A stretch of DNA of 64,000 nucleotides from CAYMOV01 sp964392085 (GTDB lineage Bacteria; Oederibacteriota; Muellerivitia; Muellerivitales; Muellerivitaceae): positions 6,866 to 70,865 of the forward strand of contig CAYMOV010000006.1 in NCBI GenBank assembly GCA_964392085.1, written 5' to 3'. A program made the position numbers and the translations under genes. How positions within the stretch are numbered: position 1 is the first letter of the stretch; the number at the start of each line of letters is the position of its first letter. Shown in pieces: positions 1-7,008 of the stretch. The notes below the pieces were generated by a model. The model did not search any database. It was not told the DNA's origin and was given only the letters and a program-made list of their open reading frames with translations.

Positions 1-23
1 CCCTGCAGGCCTGAACATCCATT

Positions 24-74
24 GGGGTACATAGGGGCAGAGCCCCTATGAGCGCTTTGCGCGCATCCCCACCC
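24..74. repeat. Partial copy of the 15.8-kb palindrome repeat unit
   Basis: A perfect 8-bp hairpin (ATAGGGGC, loop AGA, GCCCCTAT, 31-49) is followed by a GCGCATC word. The same hairpin and flanks occur at 15877-15930, so this is a diverged partial copy that lacks the TCAAACCGGTTTGA palindrome. The first 112 bases of the window hold no gene I can support. Confidence 0.55.
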
Positions 75-112
75 AACCTTAACGGAGATTTTTGCCGGAC
101 ACTAGCAGGGTG

Positions 113-250
113 CTGAGTAAATATTTTTGCACCCTGTCAGCAGCCATGTGGTTCGAGCGAATCGCCGTGAATCCCCCGGTATTTGAGGGGGAGATTCGCG
201 AGTACGACACGAAAAAGTCTCTTCAGTTCGACTTTTTCTTCAACCTGCTA
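113..250 (+). repeat. Multi-hairpin leader repeat, copy 1
   Basis: About 110 bp (143-250) is roughly 90 percent identical to 48360-48470. It contains a two-part hairpin (157-163 with 193-199, inner 172-177 with 187-192) and a perfect 9-bp hairpin (GAAAAAGTC at 211-219 with GACTTTTTC at 230-238). It ends 14 bases before the ATG of the gene at 265. The second copy also lies directly upstream of a start codon, so a 5'-leader RNA role is inferred. Confidence 0.7.
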
Positions 251-264
251 AACGGAGAACTGAC

Positions 265-792
265 ATGAAAAAGCTGATCCTCGCCGTGGTGATGGTGGTT
301 TTGGGGGCGGTGCCCTGGGTTCGGGCGCAGGAAACGGGCAAACATTGGGTCATCCAACTCAAGCTGACCGCTGACGACAAGCTCAAAGACGAGGTCGCCA
401 AGTACCTGAAGGGCGAGCTGGAGATGCTCGACGGGGTGGTGGTGGTGGACAAGTCCGTGGGCCAGGCCCCCGACTATATCCTCGACGCCATGGTGGTGCA
501 GGAGCCCTTGGGGCGTTTCGTCCTGTCCGCGGCGTTCATACGGCCCTTCAACGAGAAGAAGAACTCCGACGCCTACCGGAAGTTGATGGCCGGCCATTGG
601 AAGGGCGGGATGAAGGACGCCGAGTGGGATGCCTTCTACGACTTTTTCAAGCCCTATGGCATCGTCGTGGTCCATGAATTGCTGACCGAACGCAAAAGCA
701 AGATGCAGCAGACCTGCCAGACCCTGGCCGAGGATTTCGCCAAGGCCCAGTTGGGTTTGAAACCCGAGGCGGAAAAAACACCAACCGAGTGA
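265..792 (+). CDS. Small secreted protein of unknown function
   Basis: A 175-residue protein. A Lys-containing start and hydrophobic stretch (about residues 3-18) end at VRAQE, a plausible signal-peptidase I site after Ala-21, so the mature protein is probably periplasmic. The body is charged with no cysteines in active-site-like pairs; I recognise no family. The start is the ATG at 265 with GGAGA upstream. A hairpin-rich repeat sits directly in front of it. It opens a run of three small same-strand genes (265, 892, 1242) spaced 50-100 bases apart, which may be co-transcribed. Confidence 0.75.
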   Translation: MKKLILAVVMVVLGAVPWVRAQETGKHWVIQLKLTADDKLKDEVAKYLKGELEMLDGVVVVDKSVGQAPDYILDAMVVQEPLGRFVLSAAFIRPFNEKKNSDAYRKLMAGHWKGGMKDAEWDAFYDFFKPYGIVVVHELLTERKSKMQQTCQTLAEDFAKAQLGLKPEAEKTPTE

Positions 793-891
793 GTTGTTGG
801 GGGTTAAGCGTTGCACCCCCCGGGTTTGGCCGGTTGCGAATCCGGGGGTCATCTGGGAAGATAAGGCCTCACCGAAACCCGAGGGGAAGCC

Positions 892-1167
892 ATGAAAAGG
901 ACCGCCGCGTTGTTGACGTTGGGTTTAGCGCTCCAGGCGTCCGCCTGGGCCGACACCGTCATCTACACCCGCACCACGAGCTTCCCCATGTTCGGAACTG
1001 CCAAGACCGTCTTTACCATCGATTCCACCGGCCCCTACCGCCACAGCAAGACCGTCCTGGAGAACCGCTACCGGGCCCCCGCCACCGAACAGGTGGGTTA
1101 CCAGCAGCGTCTCCGATACCGTCGCGGCGCTTGTTACGACCGATACAAAATGATCATGTGGCACTAG
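892..1167 (+). CDS. Short secreted protein of unknown function
   Basis: A 91-residue product with a clear signal peptide (MKRTAALL..LQASAWA, cleavage after about residue 20) and a strong Shine-Dalgarno GAGGGGAAG just before the ATG. The mature part is only about 70 residues, basic and Tyr/Arg rich near the C-terminus, with a single Cys. It could be a truncated member of a longer periplasmic family; the sequence alone does not decide. No family recognised. Confidence 0.65.
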   Translation: MKRTAALLTLGLALQASAWADTVIYTRTTSFPMFGTAKTVFTIDSTGPYRHSKTVLENRYRAPATEQVGYQQRLRYRRGACYDRYKMIMWH

Positions 1168-1170
1168 AAA

Positions 1171-1204
1171 AGAGCCGTTGGCGGTTGGCGGATAGCGGTT
1201 GGCC
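1171..1204. repeat. GCCGTTGGCGGTTGGCGG-type short repeat
   Basis: Degenerate tandem words (GCCGTTGG, CGGTTGG, CGGATAGCGG) lie between two genes. Related words occur at 5079-5103, 12045-12176 and 12768-12802, always between genes. No coding function. Confidence 0.5.
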
Positions 1205-1241
1205 AAACTAAACACCAAAAGAAAACCAGACGAGACATTGG

Positions 1242-1694
1242 ATGAACGAGAAGCAGGCCCTCGAATTCGTCAAGAAGCACGGGGCGGTCTTCCTCTCGGC
1301 TCGTGGTCCGCTCCCCAACCTCGCGGATAAGATCGCCGGGGAACCCGTCGCGGGCCAGTGGAAGAACCATTCCGAGGCCTTTCATCTCCACAGGCTCTCC
1401 GGCTTCGTTCAGTCCTCCGAGGATGTCCTCACCTGCCGCCTCCCGGGCAACAAGATCACCTATCTCCACAAGCGCCTATGGCCCGCCCTGGTGAAGTGCG
1501 CCGTCTGGTTCCCGGCGGGATCCCTGGATTCGCTCCGGGAGGAGGCGATGGAGAACGGCGAGAAGAAGCTTACCCTCACGCCTTTCCCCAAGTGGGTTCC
1601 GGCTTCCATCAAGGAGTCGGCCATCCGTTTGAACAAGGAAGGCGCCGAGAAACTTCTCCAGGACGTGATGGGCGACGCCTTCCCAAAGGAATGA
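1242..1694 (+). CDS. Conserved-looking cytosolic protein of unknown function
   Basis: A 150-residue soluble protein without signal peptide or membrane segment. It has a mixed alpha/beta look, with a Lys-rich C-terminal helix and a PFPKWVP segment near residue 107. I do not recognise the family. The ATG at 1242 has only a weak ribosome site. It ends a small same-strand group and converges on the membrane PAS gene to the right. Confidence 0.65.
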   Translation: MNEKQALEFVKKHGAVFLSARGPLPNLADKIAGEPVAGQWKNHSEAFHLHRLSGFVQSSEDVLTCRLPGNKITYLHKRLWPALVKCAVWFPAGSLDSLREEAMENGEKKLTLTPFPKWVPASIKESAIRLNKEGAEKLLQDVMGDAFPKE

Positions 1695-1798
1695 CCGGGT
1701 TCATCCGCGGGGCATGGGATGGGCGCTTCAGCGGAAAACAGCCGAGCGTTTCGCCGTTGATCGTCCAACCGGAAAAATAAAGGGCTATAAAAATAAAA

Positions 1799-1906
1799 AA
1801 AGGCCGCTAGGCTCCGGGTGGGTCCCTTTCCGACGGACCCTTCTCTCGAATTCGAGAGGAATGATTGGCACCCGCGCAAGGTGCCGTTGGAGCAGCGGCC
1901 TTCTTG
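1799..1906 (-). ncRNA. Candidate cloverleaf-like structured RNA or complex terminator
   Basis: Four helices can be drawn by eye. A closing stem pairs 1801-1808 with 1894-1901 and, after a 2-nt bulge, 1811-1815 with 1889-1893. Inside are three hairpins: 1820-1825/1835-1840, 1843-1858 (a perfect palindrome CTCTCGAATTCGAGAG) and 1867-1872/1880-1885. Read on the minus strand the closing stem is followed by a T-rich run, as in an intrinsic terminator. It lies between convergent genes. It lacks tRNA hallmarks. The rest of 1695-2071 shows no gene. Confidence 0.45.
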
Positions 1907-2071
1907 AATTCATCTTACGCCCAGATGGTTATCCCGCAAGTTTTTTCTTATCAAAAAAATTATTACGGTTAGGCAAAAAACGGGCCAAGCATTCGACTCC
2001 ACGCGTCAGGGATTTTCCACAGCCTGGTCCTTCGGAAAAATCCAGAAGGGAATTTTCCTCCGGAAAAGATC

Positions 2072-3070
2072 CTAGTTTTGGGCCGGATCTGCCGGGGCGG
2101 TGGGACGGGTCGCTTCTTGGATCAGGAAAAGGGTTCCCCAAGGGGATCCGTTGGTCGCCGTTCCCACGGAACTGTCGAGACGAAAACGCTTGGGATGGCC
2201 GTTCCAATCCAGGTCCACGTATTCCTTCTTCAATAAAACCTTGTCTTTAACGGACTTAATCATGGCCTCGCCCAAGAGGCCCATTTTGGGGTTGGAAATG
2301 GAGACATTGAGCAGGGCTCGGGGGTTCATTTCCAGCAGTTTCGCCGCGGTTTGGTTGATGAAAACCACCAACCCCTCGCGCGAGACCGCGAGGGCCCCCA
2401 AGGGAAGGGTATCCAGCACGTTTTTCAGGGTGGCCGCGTATTCCATGGCCGCCTGGCTGCCTTCCTTCACTTCCTCGTTCAGGCTCTTCATCCGGCGGGC
2501 CAAGTCCACGAGGGCGTTTTCCTCCTCCACGGCCCGGGAGGCGAGGTACCCCGAATGCAGGGCCACCAGGATCAGGAGGGAGCAGGAAAGGATCAGGAAC
2601 GGGTCGTAGGGGTTGAAGGCGGTACTGACCCAGTAGACCCGGTAGGCATAGAGGCCCGTCACGGCGATCCCCACCAACAGGCTGTTGGTGACGGACCGGC
2701 TCAAGGCCGAGATGAAAAGGGTCAGGAAAAAACTCAGAAGGAACTCGGTTTCCAACCGGTCGGTCAGGAAAAGGACGCCGAGGATCAGGGCCAGGTCCAT
2801 GGCGAAAATGCCGTATTGGGAATAAACGGCCTCCCACCGCTCCTCCTTCGCGAGGGCTAGGGGAAGGAAGGAAAGGGCCAGGAGCGCCAGGTAGATCCCG
2901 AGCCAAAGTTTAGGGGGATCGGGGGCTTGGAACCGGAGGAAAACAAAGGCCGCCAGGGCGACGGCCAGGACTCCACGGATCATCAGGAGATTTTTTTTGA
3001 CTTGGGGTTGGGGCGTGGCGAGGTCGGGCAAAAGATCCCTCCAGGGCGTGGATCCGGTCGACGACATCAT
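2072..3070 (-). CDS. Membrane-anchored PAS-domain protein
   Basis: Starting at the ATG at 3070 (MMSSTGS) the product has about 332 residues. Residues roughly 25-180 hold five or six hydrophobic helices. A short coiled-coil-like linker (LARRMKSLNEEVKEG) follows, then a PAS domain (LKNVLDTLPLGALAVSREG..VFINQTAAKLL). The layout matches the sensory half of a histidine kinase, but no HisKA or HATPase domain follows, so any output must come from a partner. Longer in-frame starts would run into the divergent gene at 3178 and look unlikely. Confidence 0.7.
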   Translation of the reverse strand: MMSSTGSTPWRDLLPDLATPQPQVKKNLLMIRGVLAVALAAFVFLRFQAPDPPKLWLGIYLALLALSFLPLALAKEERWEAVYSQYGIFAMDLALILGVLFLTDRLETEFLLSFFLTLFISALSRSVTNSLLVGIAVTGLYAYRVYWVSTAFNPYDPFLILSCSLLILVALHSGYLASRAVEEENALVDLARRMKSLNEEVKEGSQAAMEYAATLKNVLDTLPLGALAVSREGLVVFINQTAAKLLEMNPRALLNVSISNPKMGLLGEAMIKSVKDKVLLKKEYVDLDWNGHPKRFRLDSSVGTATNGSPWGTLFLIQEATRPTAPADPAQN

Positions 3071-3177
3071 AGCACCAGGTTTCGGGTCATGACACAATGG
3101 GCGGGATTTCCGGGCGACGATGGTCGATTTCGGAAAAGCCCTTCCAGGGGCAGGCCAAAAACAACCAGGGGGCATTC

Positions 3178-4083
3178 GTGAAACCCACGCTTCTCGTCAT
3201 GGCCGCCGGGATGGGGAGCCGTTTTGGGGGCCTCAAACAGGTAACGGCGGTGGGGCCCAACGGCGCCACCCTCCTCGACTATTCCCTCTACAACGCCCTG
3301 CGCGCCGGGTTCGACCAAGTGGTCTTCATTCTCCGGCAGGAGATGGCGGAAGAGTTCAAGGAAACCGTCGGGATGAAATGGGAGAAGACTCTCCGGGTCC
3401 GGTATTGCTACCAGGAACTGGGGATGTTGCCGGTGGACCTGCCCATCCCCGAGGGACGAACCAAGCCCTGGGGAACGGGCCACGCCGTCTGGGTGGCCCA
3501 GGGCGCGGTAAAGGGACCCTTCGCGGTCATCAACGCCGACGATTATTACGGCCCCCAGGCCTTTGGGGCCCTCGGCAAGTTCCTCGCGAAGGCCGATCCC
3601 GATGGGTGGGACTTCGCCCTGGTGGGCTACGAACTCAAGAACACCCTGTCGCCGAACGGGGAGGTTTCCCGGGGGGTCTGTCGGGTCACCCCAAAGGGCT
3701 TCCTCAAGACCGTCGAGGAACACCATGGCATCACCCGCAAGGGAAAGGGCCTCGTGGGGAAGGGTGGGTCGGGGAAGAGCCATAAGCTGACGGGGAAGGA
3801 GACGGTTTCCATGAACCTCTGGGGGTTCACGCCGAAGTTCTTCGGGGCCTTGGAGACCGCCCTGGCGGCATTCCTCAAGAAGCGGGGAAAGGACCCCAAA
3901 GCCGAGCTCTACCTGCCCTCGGTGGTGTCCGATCTCCTGGCGAAAAAGAAGGCCACCGTGAGGGTGTTGAAGACGAACGACCCCTGGTACGGGCTGACAT
4001 TCCCAGAGGACAAGACCTACGTCTACGAGAGGATGCACCAGTTGGTGTTCAAGAAGGTTTATCCGACGGATTTATGGGGGTAA
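3178..4083 (+). CDS. Sugar-phosphate nucleotidyltransferase-like protein
   Basis: The NTP-transferase fold is shown by the N-terminal LVMAAGMGSRFGGLKQV, equivalent to the G-X-G-T-R-x-x-P-K nucleotide loop. The NADDYYG motif near residue 121 carries the usual metal-binding acid of the family. GTG at 3178 puts the first strand at the N-terminus, giving 301 residues, whereas the longer ORF from 3097 would add unrelated residues. Such enzymes activate sugar phosphates (or phosphocholine) for envelope polymers; the substrate cannot be read here. It is divergent from the PAS gene. Confidence 0.8.
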   Translation: MKPTLLVMAAGMGSRFGGLKQVTAVGPNGATLLDYSLYNALRAGFDQVVFILRQEMAEEFKETVGMKWEKTLRVRYCYQELGMLPVDLPIPEGRTKPWGTGHAVWVAQGAVKGPFAVINADDYYGPQAFGALGKFLAKADPDGWDFALVGYELKNTLSPNGEVSRGVCRVTPKGFLKTVEEHHGITRKGKGLVGKGGSGKSHKLTGKETVSMNLWGFTPKFFGALETALAAFLKKRGKDPKAELYLPSVVSDLLAKKKATVRVLKTNDPWYGLTFPEDKTYVYERMHQLVFKKVYPTDLWG

Positions 4084-4101
4084 ACAGTTGAAGCTTTTTT
4101 T

Positions 4102-4195
4102 ACCACGGAGGGCACGGGGTTCACGGAGTTTAAAGACCGGATTGATTTAAAGTTGAAGCTGATGATCTCCGTGTACTCCGCTTTCCCCGTGGTTC
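4102..4195. repeat. CACGGAG-word inverted-arm element
   Basis: The left arm (CCACGGAG, GCACGGGG, TTCACGGAG) and right arm (CTCCGTG, ACTCCG, CCCCGTGG) are imperfect reverse complements around a unique centre. It lies between convergent genes. Similar architecture is seen at 49223-49319. Confidence 0.65.
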
Positions 4196-4209
4196 CATAG
4201 GTTTGGGTT

Positions 4210-5043
4210 TTATTCGTCGTCTTGGATCTTTAGGAGTGATTCCCTCGCGCGGCGCACCGCGTCAGGGTCGTTGTTGAGCTCCAAGACCCGCTCGTAGCGG
4301 GCCAGGGCTTCCTTATCCTTCCCCAATTCCCAAAGGGTTTGGCCCAAGTCCAAGAGGGTCTCGCTGTCCTCGTCGTCACGGTCGTTGGCCGCCGTGAGGA
4401 CCGGTTCAGCCTTGGCCCAATTTTCCCGCTCGATCCAATAGCGGCCCATCACCCGGAAGGCCCCGGCGTGGGCGGGGAATTGCCGGGCGGCGAGGAGGGC
4501 CAACCGGCGGGCCCACTCGTCCGAGGCGTCGGTTTCTTCCCGGATCAGGCCCCACCCCCAATCCTCCATGCGGTCGGGGATGGTTTTCACTCCCTCCTGG
4601 GGATCGACCCCAGGTTCCCAGGCCCAGCCCCCTGGGGGGGTCGGTTGGGTGATTCTTTGGGCGAGATGGAGGAGCGCCTCGTCGTCACCGAGGTCCAGGT
4701 CGAGGTCCCCCATTGCCAACCACAGGTCGAGGCGGTCCGGTTTGCGGTCCAGGTAGGACTCGTAATCCTTCTCGGCCAGGCGGGCTTCCCGGTCGAAATC
4801 CTCGTCCTTTTCCATGAGGTGGGCCTGGACGTGGTGAAAGTTTCCCTCGGCGGCCAACAGGTCCAGGCTTTGGGCGTCCGCCTTACCCCATGATTCAAGG
4901 ATCTCGGAGGCCTTCTGATAGTCCCGCTTGTCCATCTGCTTCCGGAACCGCGCCCCATAGTTTTCCCCGGCGCAGAGAACCGGGGTCATGCCGATCAGCA
5001 GCATGACCATGAGAAGTTTTTGTTTTTGATGACCAAACTTCAA
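4210..5043 (-). CDS. Exported TPR-repeat protein
   Basis: About 277 residues from a TTG at 5043; the longer ATG at 5085 would begin inside an intergenic repeat. A basic n-region and hydrophobic core (KLLMVMLLIGMTPVLCAG) act as signal peptide. The Cys is preceded by L rather than a small residue, so a lipoprotein is not assured. The rest is helical TPR-like repeats, clearest at the C-terminus (SETLLDLGQTLWELGKDKEALARYERVLELN). TPRs mediate protein contacts; no partner is evident. The exact start is uncertain. Confidence 0.7.
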   Translation of the reverse strand: MKFGHQKQKLLMVMLLIGMTPVLCAGENYGARFRKQMDKRDYQKASEILESWGKADAQSLDLLAAEGNFHHVQAHLMEKDEDFDREARLAEKDYESYLDRKPDRLDLWLAMGDLDLDLGDDEALLHLAQRITQPTPPGGWAWEPGVDPQEGVKTIPDRMEDWGWGLIREETDASDEWARRLALLAARQFPAHAGAFRVMGRYWIERENWAKAEPVLTAANDRDDEDSETLLDLGQTLWELGKDKEALARYERVLELNNDPDAVRRARESLLKIQDDE

Positions 5044-5108
5044 GGGCGCGGGTCTTTCTTTTCGATTTGCCTGGCTAAACGCCAACCGCTATCCGCCATC
5101 CGTTGTCA

Positions 5109-5591
5109 TTACGGCCGCCATTCCTTCGCGATCATCACCAGGTACACCACCCCGCCGATCACCACGAAGAGGTTCATCAGGCTTGAGACGCCGTGGGCCT
5201 TGCCGAAGGCGGACTTCAAGGCCTCGACCTTCGCCGGGTCCTTCGCGGCTTCCGCCTCCAACCGCTCGACCCGGAGGCGGCCGACCCTCGGGCCGGCCCA
5301 AAGGCCTTGGATGAGGCTGAAGGCCAGCATGGCGGCCAAGGCCCCCGCCTTGAGGCTGTCGGTCCCGGTCCAGGGCCCGGCGGCGCGGACCAGGGGATAG
5401 GAGAGCAGCAGTAGGAACCCACAGGCGTAACCGATGACGTAATAGGAGGGGAACAGCTTGCTTTGGACGAAGCCGAACTGGTCCCGGGGAATGCCCTTGA
5501 ACAGCACCGGGGCCATGACGAAGGTGAAGTAAAGGACGGCCCCGAACCAAAAGGTGAAAACGAGCAGGTGAAGGACGCGCGGCATGGCCAT
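5109..5591 (-). CDS. DUF4149 (TMEM205-like) membrane protein
   Basis: About 160 residues with four predicted membrane helices, beginning MAMPRVLHLLVFTFWFGAVLYF. The HLLVFTFWFGAVLYFTFVMAPVLF segment followed by a FVQSKLFPSYYVIG segment is the DUF4149 pattern. AGAGGA lies just upstream of the ATG at 5591; the track-length start at 5735 would overlap the divergent ferredoxin gene. Function in bacteria is unknown; these proteins sit in the inner membrane. Confidence 0.8.
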   Translation of the reverse strand: MAMPRVLHLLVFTFWFGAVLYFTFVMAPVLFKGIPRDQFGFVQSKLFPSYYVIGYACGFLLLLSYPLVRAAGPWTGTDSLKAGALAAMLAFSLIQGLWAGPRVGRLRVERLEAEAAKDPAKVEALKSAFGKAHGVSSLMNLFVVIGGVVYLVMIAKEWRP

Positions 5592-5719
5592 GGGTTTCCT
5601 CTTGGGGGACGGTTGAATTCCCCTGGGTGGTTCGAGGGGGCATGGTACGCCACCGAGCCTGGGTTTCTCAATGGAGGGCGTTCCGTTCCGGGGGAGGACC
5701 CCTATAATGAGGCCGTTCC

Positions 5720-6055
5720 ATGAGCGACCCAGCACCCACCCACCAACTATCCTTCCCGACCCTGGGCCTCTCCTGTGAGGTGGACCCGGGCGATACCGTG
5801 GTGGACGCGGTATTCCGACACGACCTGCCGGTGAAGTTCAAGTGCGAGCGGGCGGTCTGCGCCACCTGCCTCGTCGAGGTGATCCGGGGGATGGAGAACC
5901 TGAGCGAACCGAACGGCCGGGAAAAGGGCACGTTGAAGGCCATCCAGGCCGAGCCGAATTGGCGGCTGTCTTGCCAATTGACCGTCCAAGGGGATGTGGA
6001 GCTGGATTACATCCCCATCACCGACCCAAGACGACGAAAAAACAATGGGGAATGA
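5720..6055 (+). CDS. 2Fe-2S ferredoxin (plant type)
   Basis: A 111-residue protein with the [2Fe-2S] cluster signature C-x4-C-x2-C (CERAVCATC, residues about 42-50) and the fourth Cys in RLSCQL near residue 84. It is a soluble low-potential electron carrier. It is divergent from the DUF4149 gene, and 104 bases of repeat-like DNA separate it from the ABC ATPase. No dedicated reductase or oxygenase partner lies next to it, so its redox partner is not indicated. Confidence 0.9.
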   Translation: MSDPAPTHQLSFPTLGLSCEVDPGDTVVDAVFRHDLPVKFKCERAVCATCLVEVIRGMENLSEPNGREKGTLKAIQAEPNWRLSCQLTVQGDVELDYIPITDPRRRKNNGE

Positions 6056-6145
6056 GAATTGCGGACTGGGGAATTAAAGCCGTCGCTCAGACAACCCTAC
6101 CCAGTCGTCTTCATGTTCTCATTCGGCATTCCTAATTCCTCATCG
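6049..6145. repeat. GAATGAG/GAATTA-word inverted-arm element
   Basis: Words such as GAATGAGAATTGCGGACTGGGGAATTA at 6051-6077 recur in reverse complement at about 6117-6144 (CTCATTCGGCATTCCTAATTCCTCAT). It fills the gap between the ferredoxin and the ABC operon. Confidence 0.55.
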
Positions 6146-6159
6146 CCTGAAGGGGGCCT

Positions 6160-6861
6160 ATGCCGTTCTGCGTTGAAGTCCGAAACCTGACCAAGGCCTA
6201 CGGCGAGGGCGGCCGCAAGACCGAAGCCCTCCGCAATGTGACCTTCAACATCCAACAGGGGCAGTTCGTGTCACTTATGGGCCCCTCGGGTTGCGGCAAG
6301 TCCACCCTCCTGCACCTGATGGGCGGCATGGAGCCCCCGACCTCCGGCGACGTGCGGGTGTTGGGCGAGGCGCTGGCCCCCATGAACGACGACCGCCTGA
6401 CCCTTTTGCGCCGGGGATCCATCGGCTTCGTCTTCCAGTTCTTCCACCTCCTGCCGACCCTCACCGCCCAGGAGAACGTGGAACTTCCCCTGATCCTGGC
6501 GAACCAGCGTCACCCGGAAGCGTCCCACCGGGCCGCCGAAATGCTCGAACGGGTGGGCCTCGGGGACCTCAAGGGACGCCGCATCCCCGAGCTGTCGGGG
6601 GGCGAACAGCAGCGGGTGGCCATCGCCCGGGCGTTGGTGCACCAACCCAAACTCATCCTCGCCGACGAGCCCACCGGCAACCTGGACTCGGCCTCGGGCG
6701 CGGCGGTGCTGAAACTCCTCCGGGACCTCACGGCCCGGAACGGCCAGACCGTGGTGATGGCCACCCACAGCCGGGAGGCCGCGGACCAGGGCGACACCGT
6801 GATCCTCCTGCGGGACGGCCAGGTGACTGGCGTCTACCCCGTCGGCGGGACCCGCGCCTAA
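6160..6861 (+). CDS. ABC transporter ATPase, LolD/MacB/AttE type
   Basis: 233 residues. Walker A is GPSGCGKST (about 42-50), the Q-loop lies in FQFFHLLPTLTA, the signature is LSGGEQQRVAIARAL, Walker B is LILADEPTGNLD and the H-loop is MATHS. The GEQQ signature and DEPTGNLD are typical of the LolD/MacB/FtsE branch, whose permeases are FtsX-like. The next two genes (large FtsX-type permease, AttH/CrtC-like secreted protein) suggest the AttE subunit of an AttEFGH-like exporter. A 147-base gap holding an inverted repeat precedes the permease. Confidence 0.93.
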   Translation: MPFCVEVRNLTKAYGEGGRKTEALRNVTFNIQQGQFVSLMGPSGCGKSTLLHLMGGMEPPTSGDVRVLGEALAPMNDDRLTLLRRGSIGFVFQFFHLLPTLTAQENVELPLILANQRHPEASHRAAEMLERVGLGDLKGRRIPELSGGEQQRVAIARALVHQPKLILADEPTGNLDSASGAAVLKLLRDLTARNGQTVVMATHSREAADQGDTVILLRDGQVTGVYPVGGTRA

Positions 6862-6897
6862 ATGCGACTTAAACGATGGAACAACAGCCATGTTCGC

Positions 6898-6975
6898 CAC
6901 CAAGGTCACCAAGACGGCTATGTGTGAAATCAAATCGTGTGGGTTCTTTCTTCGTGAACTTGGTGACCTTGGTGG
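6898..6975. repeat. Perfect 17-bp inverted repeat inside the ABC operon
   Basis: CCACCAAGGTCACCAAG at 6898-6914 is exactly reverse-complemented at 6959-6975, giving a long hairpin with a 44-base loop. It has the same word style as the CACAAAG/AGGTCAC elements elsewhere in the window. It splits the ATPase from the permease gene. Confidence 0.8.
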
Positions 6976-7008
6976 TGAAAAGGCCCACCGCCTTTTCTGG
7001 GGTGCGAG

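Noticed and set aside
1799..1906. A tRNA gene
   Set aside because: The cloverleaf look is tempting, but there is no T-loop GGTTCRA near the 3' end, no D-loop GG and no plausible anticodon loop.
5085..5103. ATG start at 5085 for the TPR protein
   Set aside because: It lies next to the CCGCTATCCGCC repeat and would place a polar stretch before the signal peptide; the TTG at 5043 fits better, though not proven.
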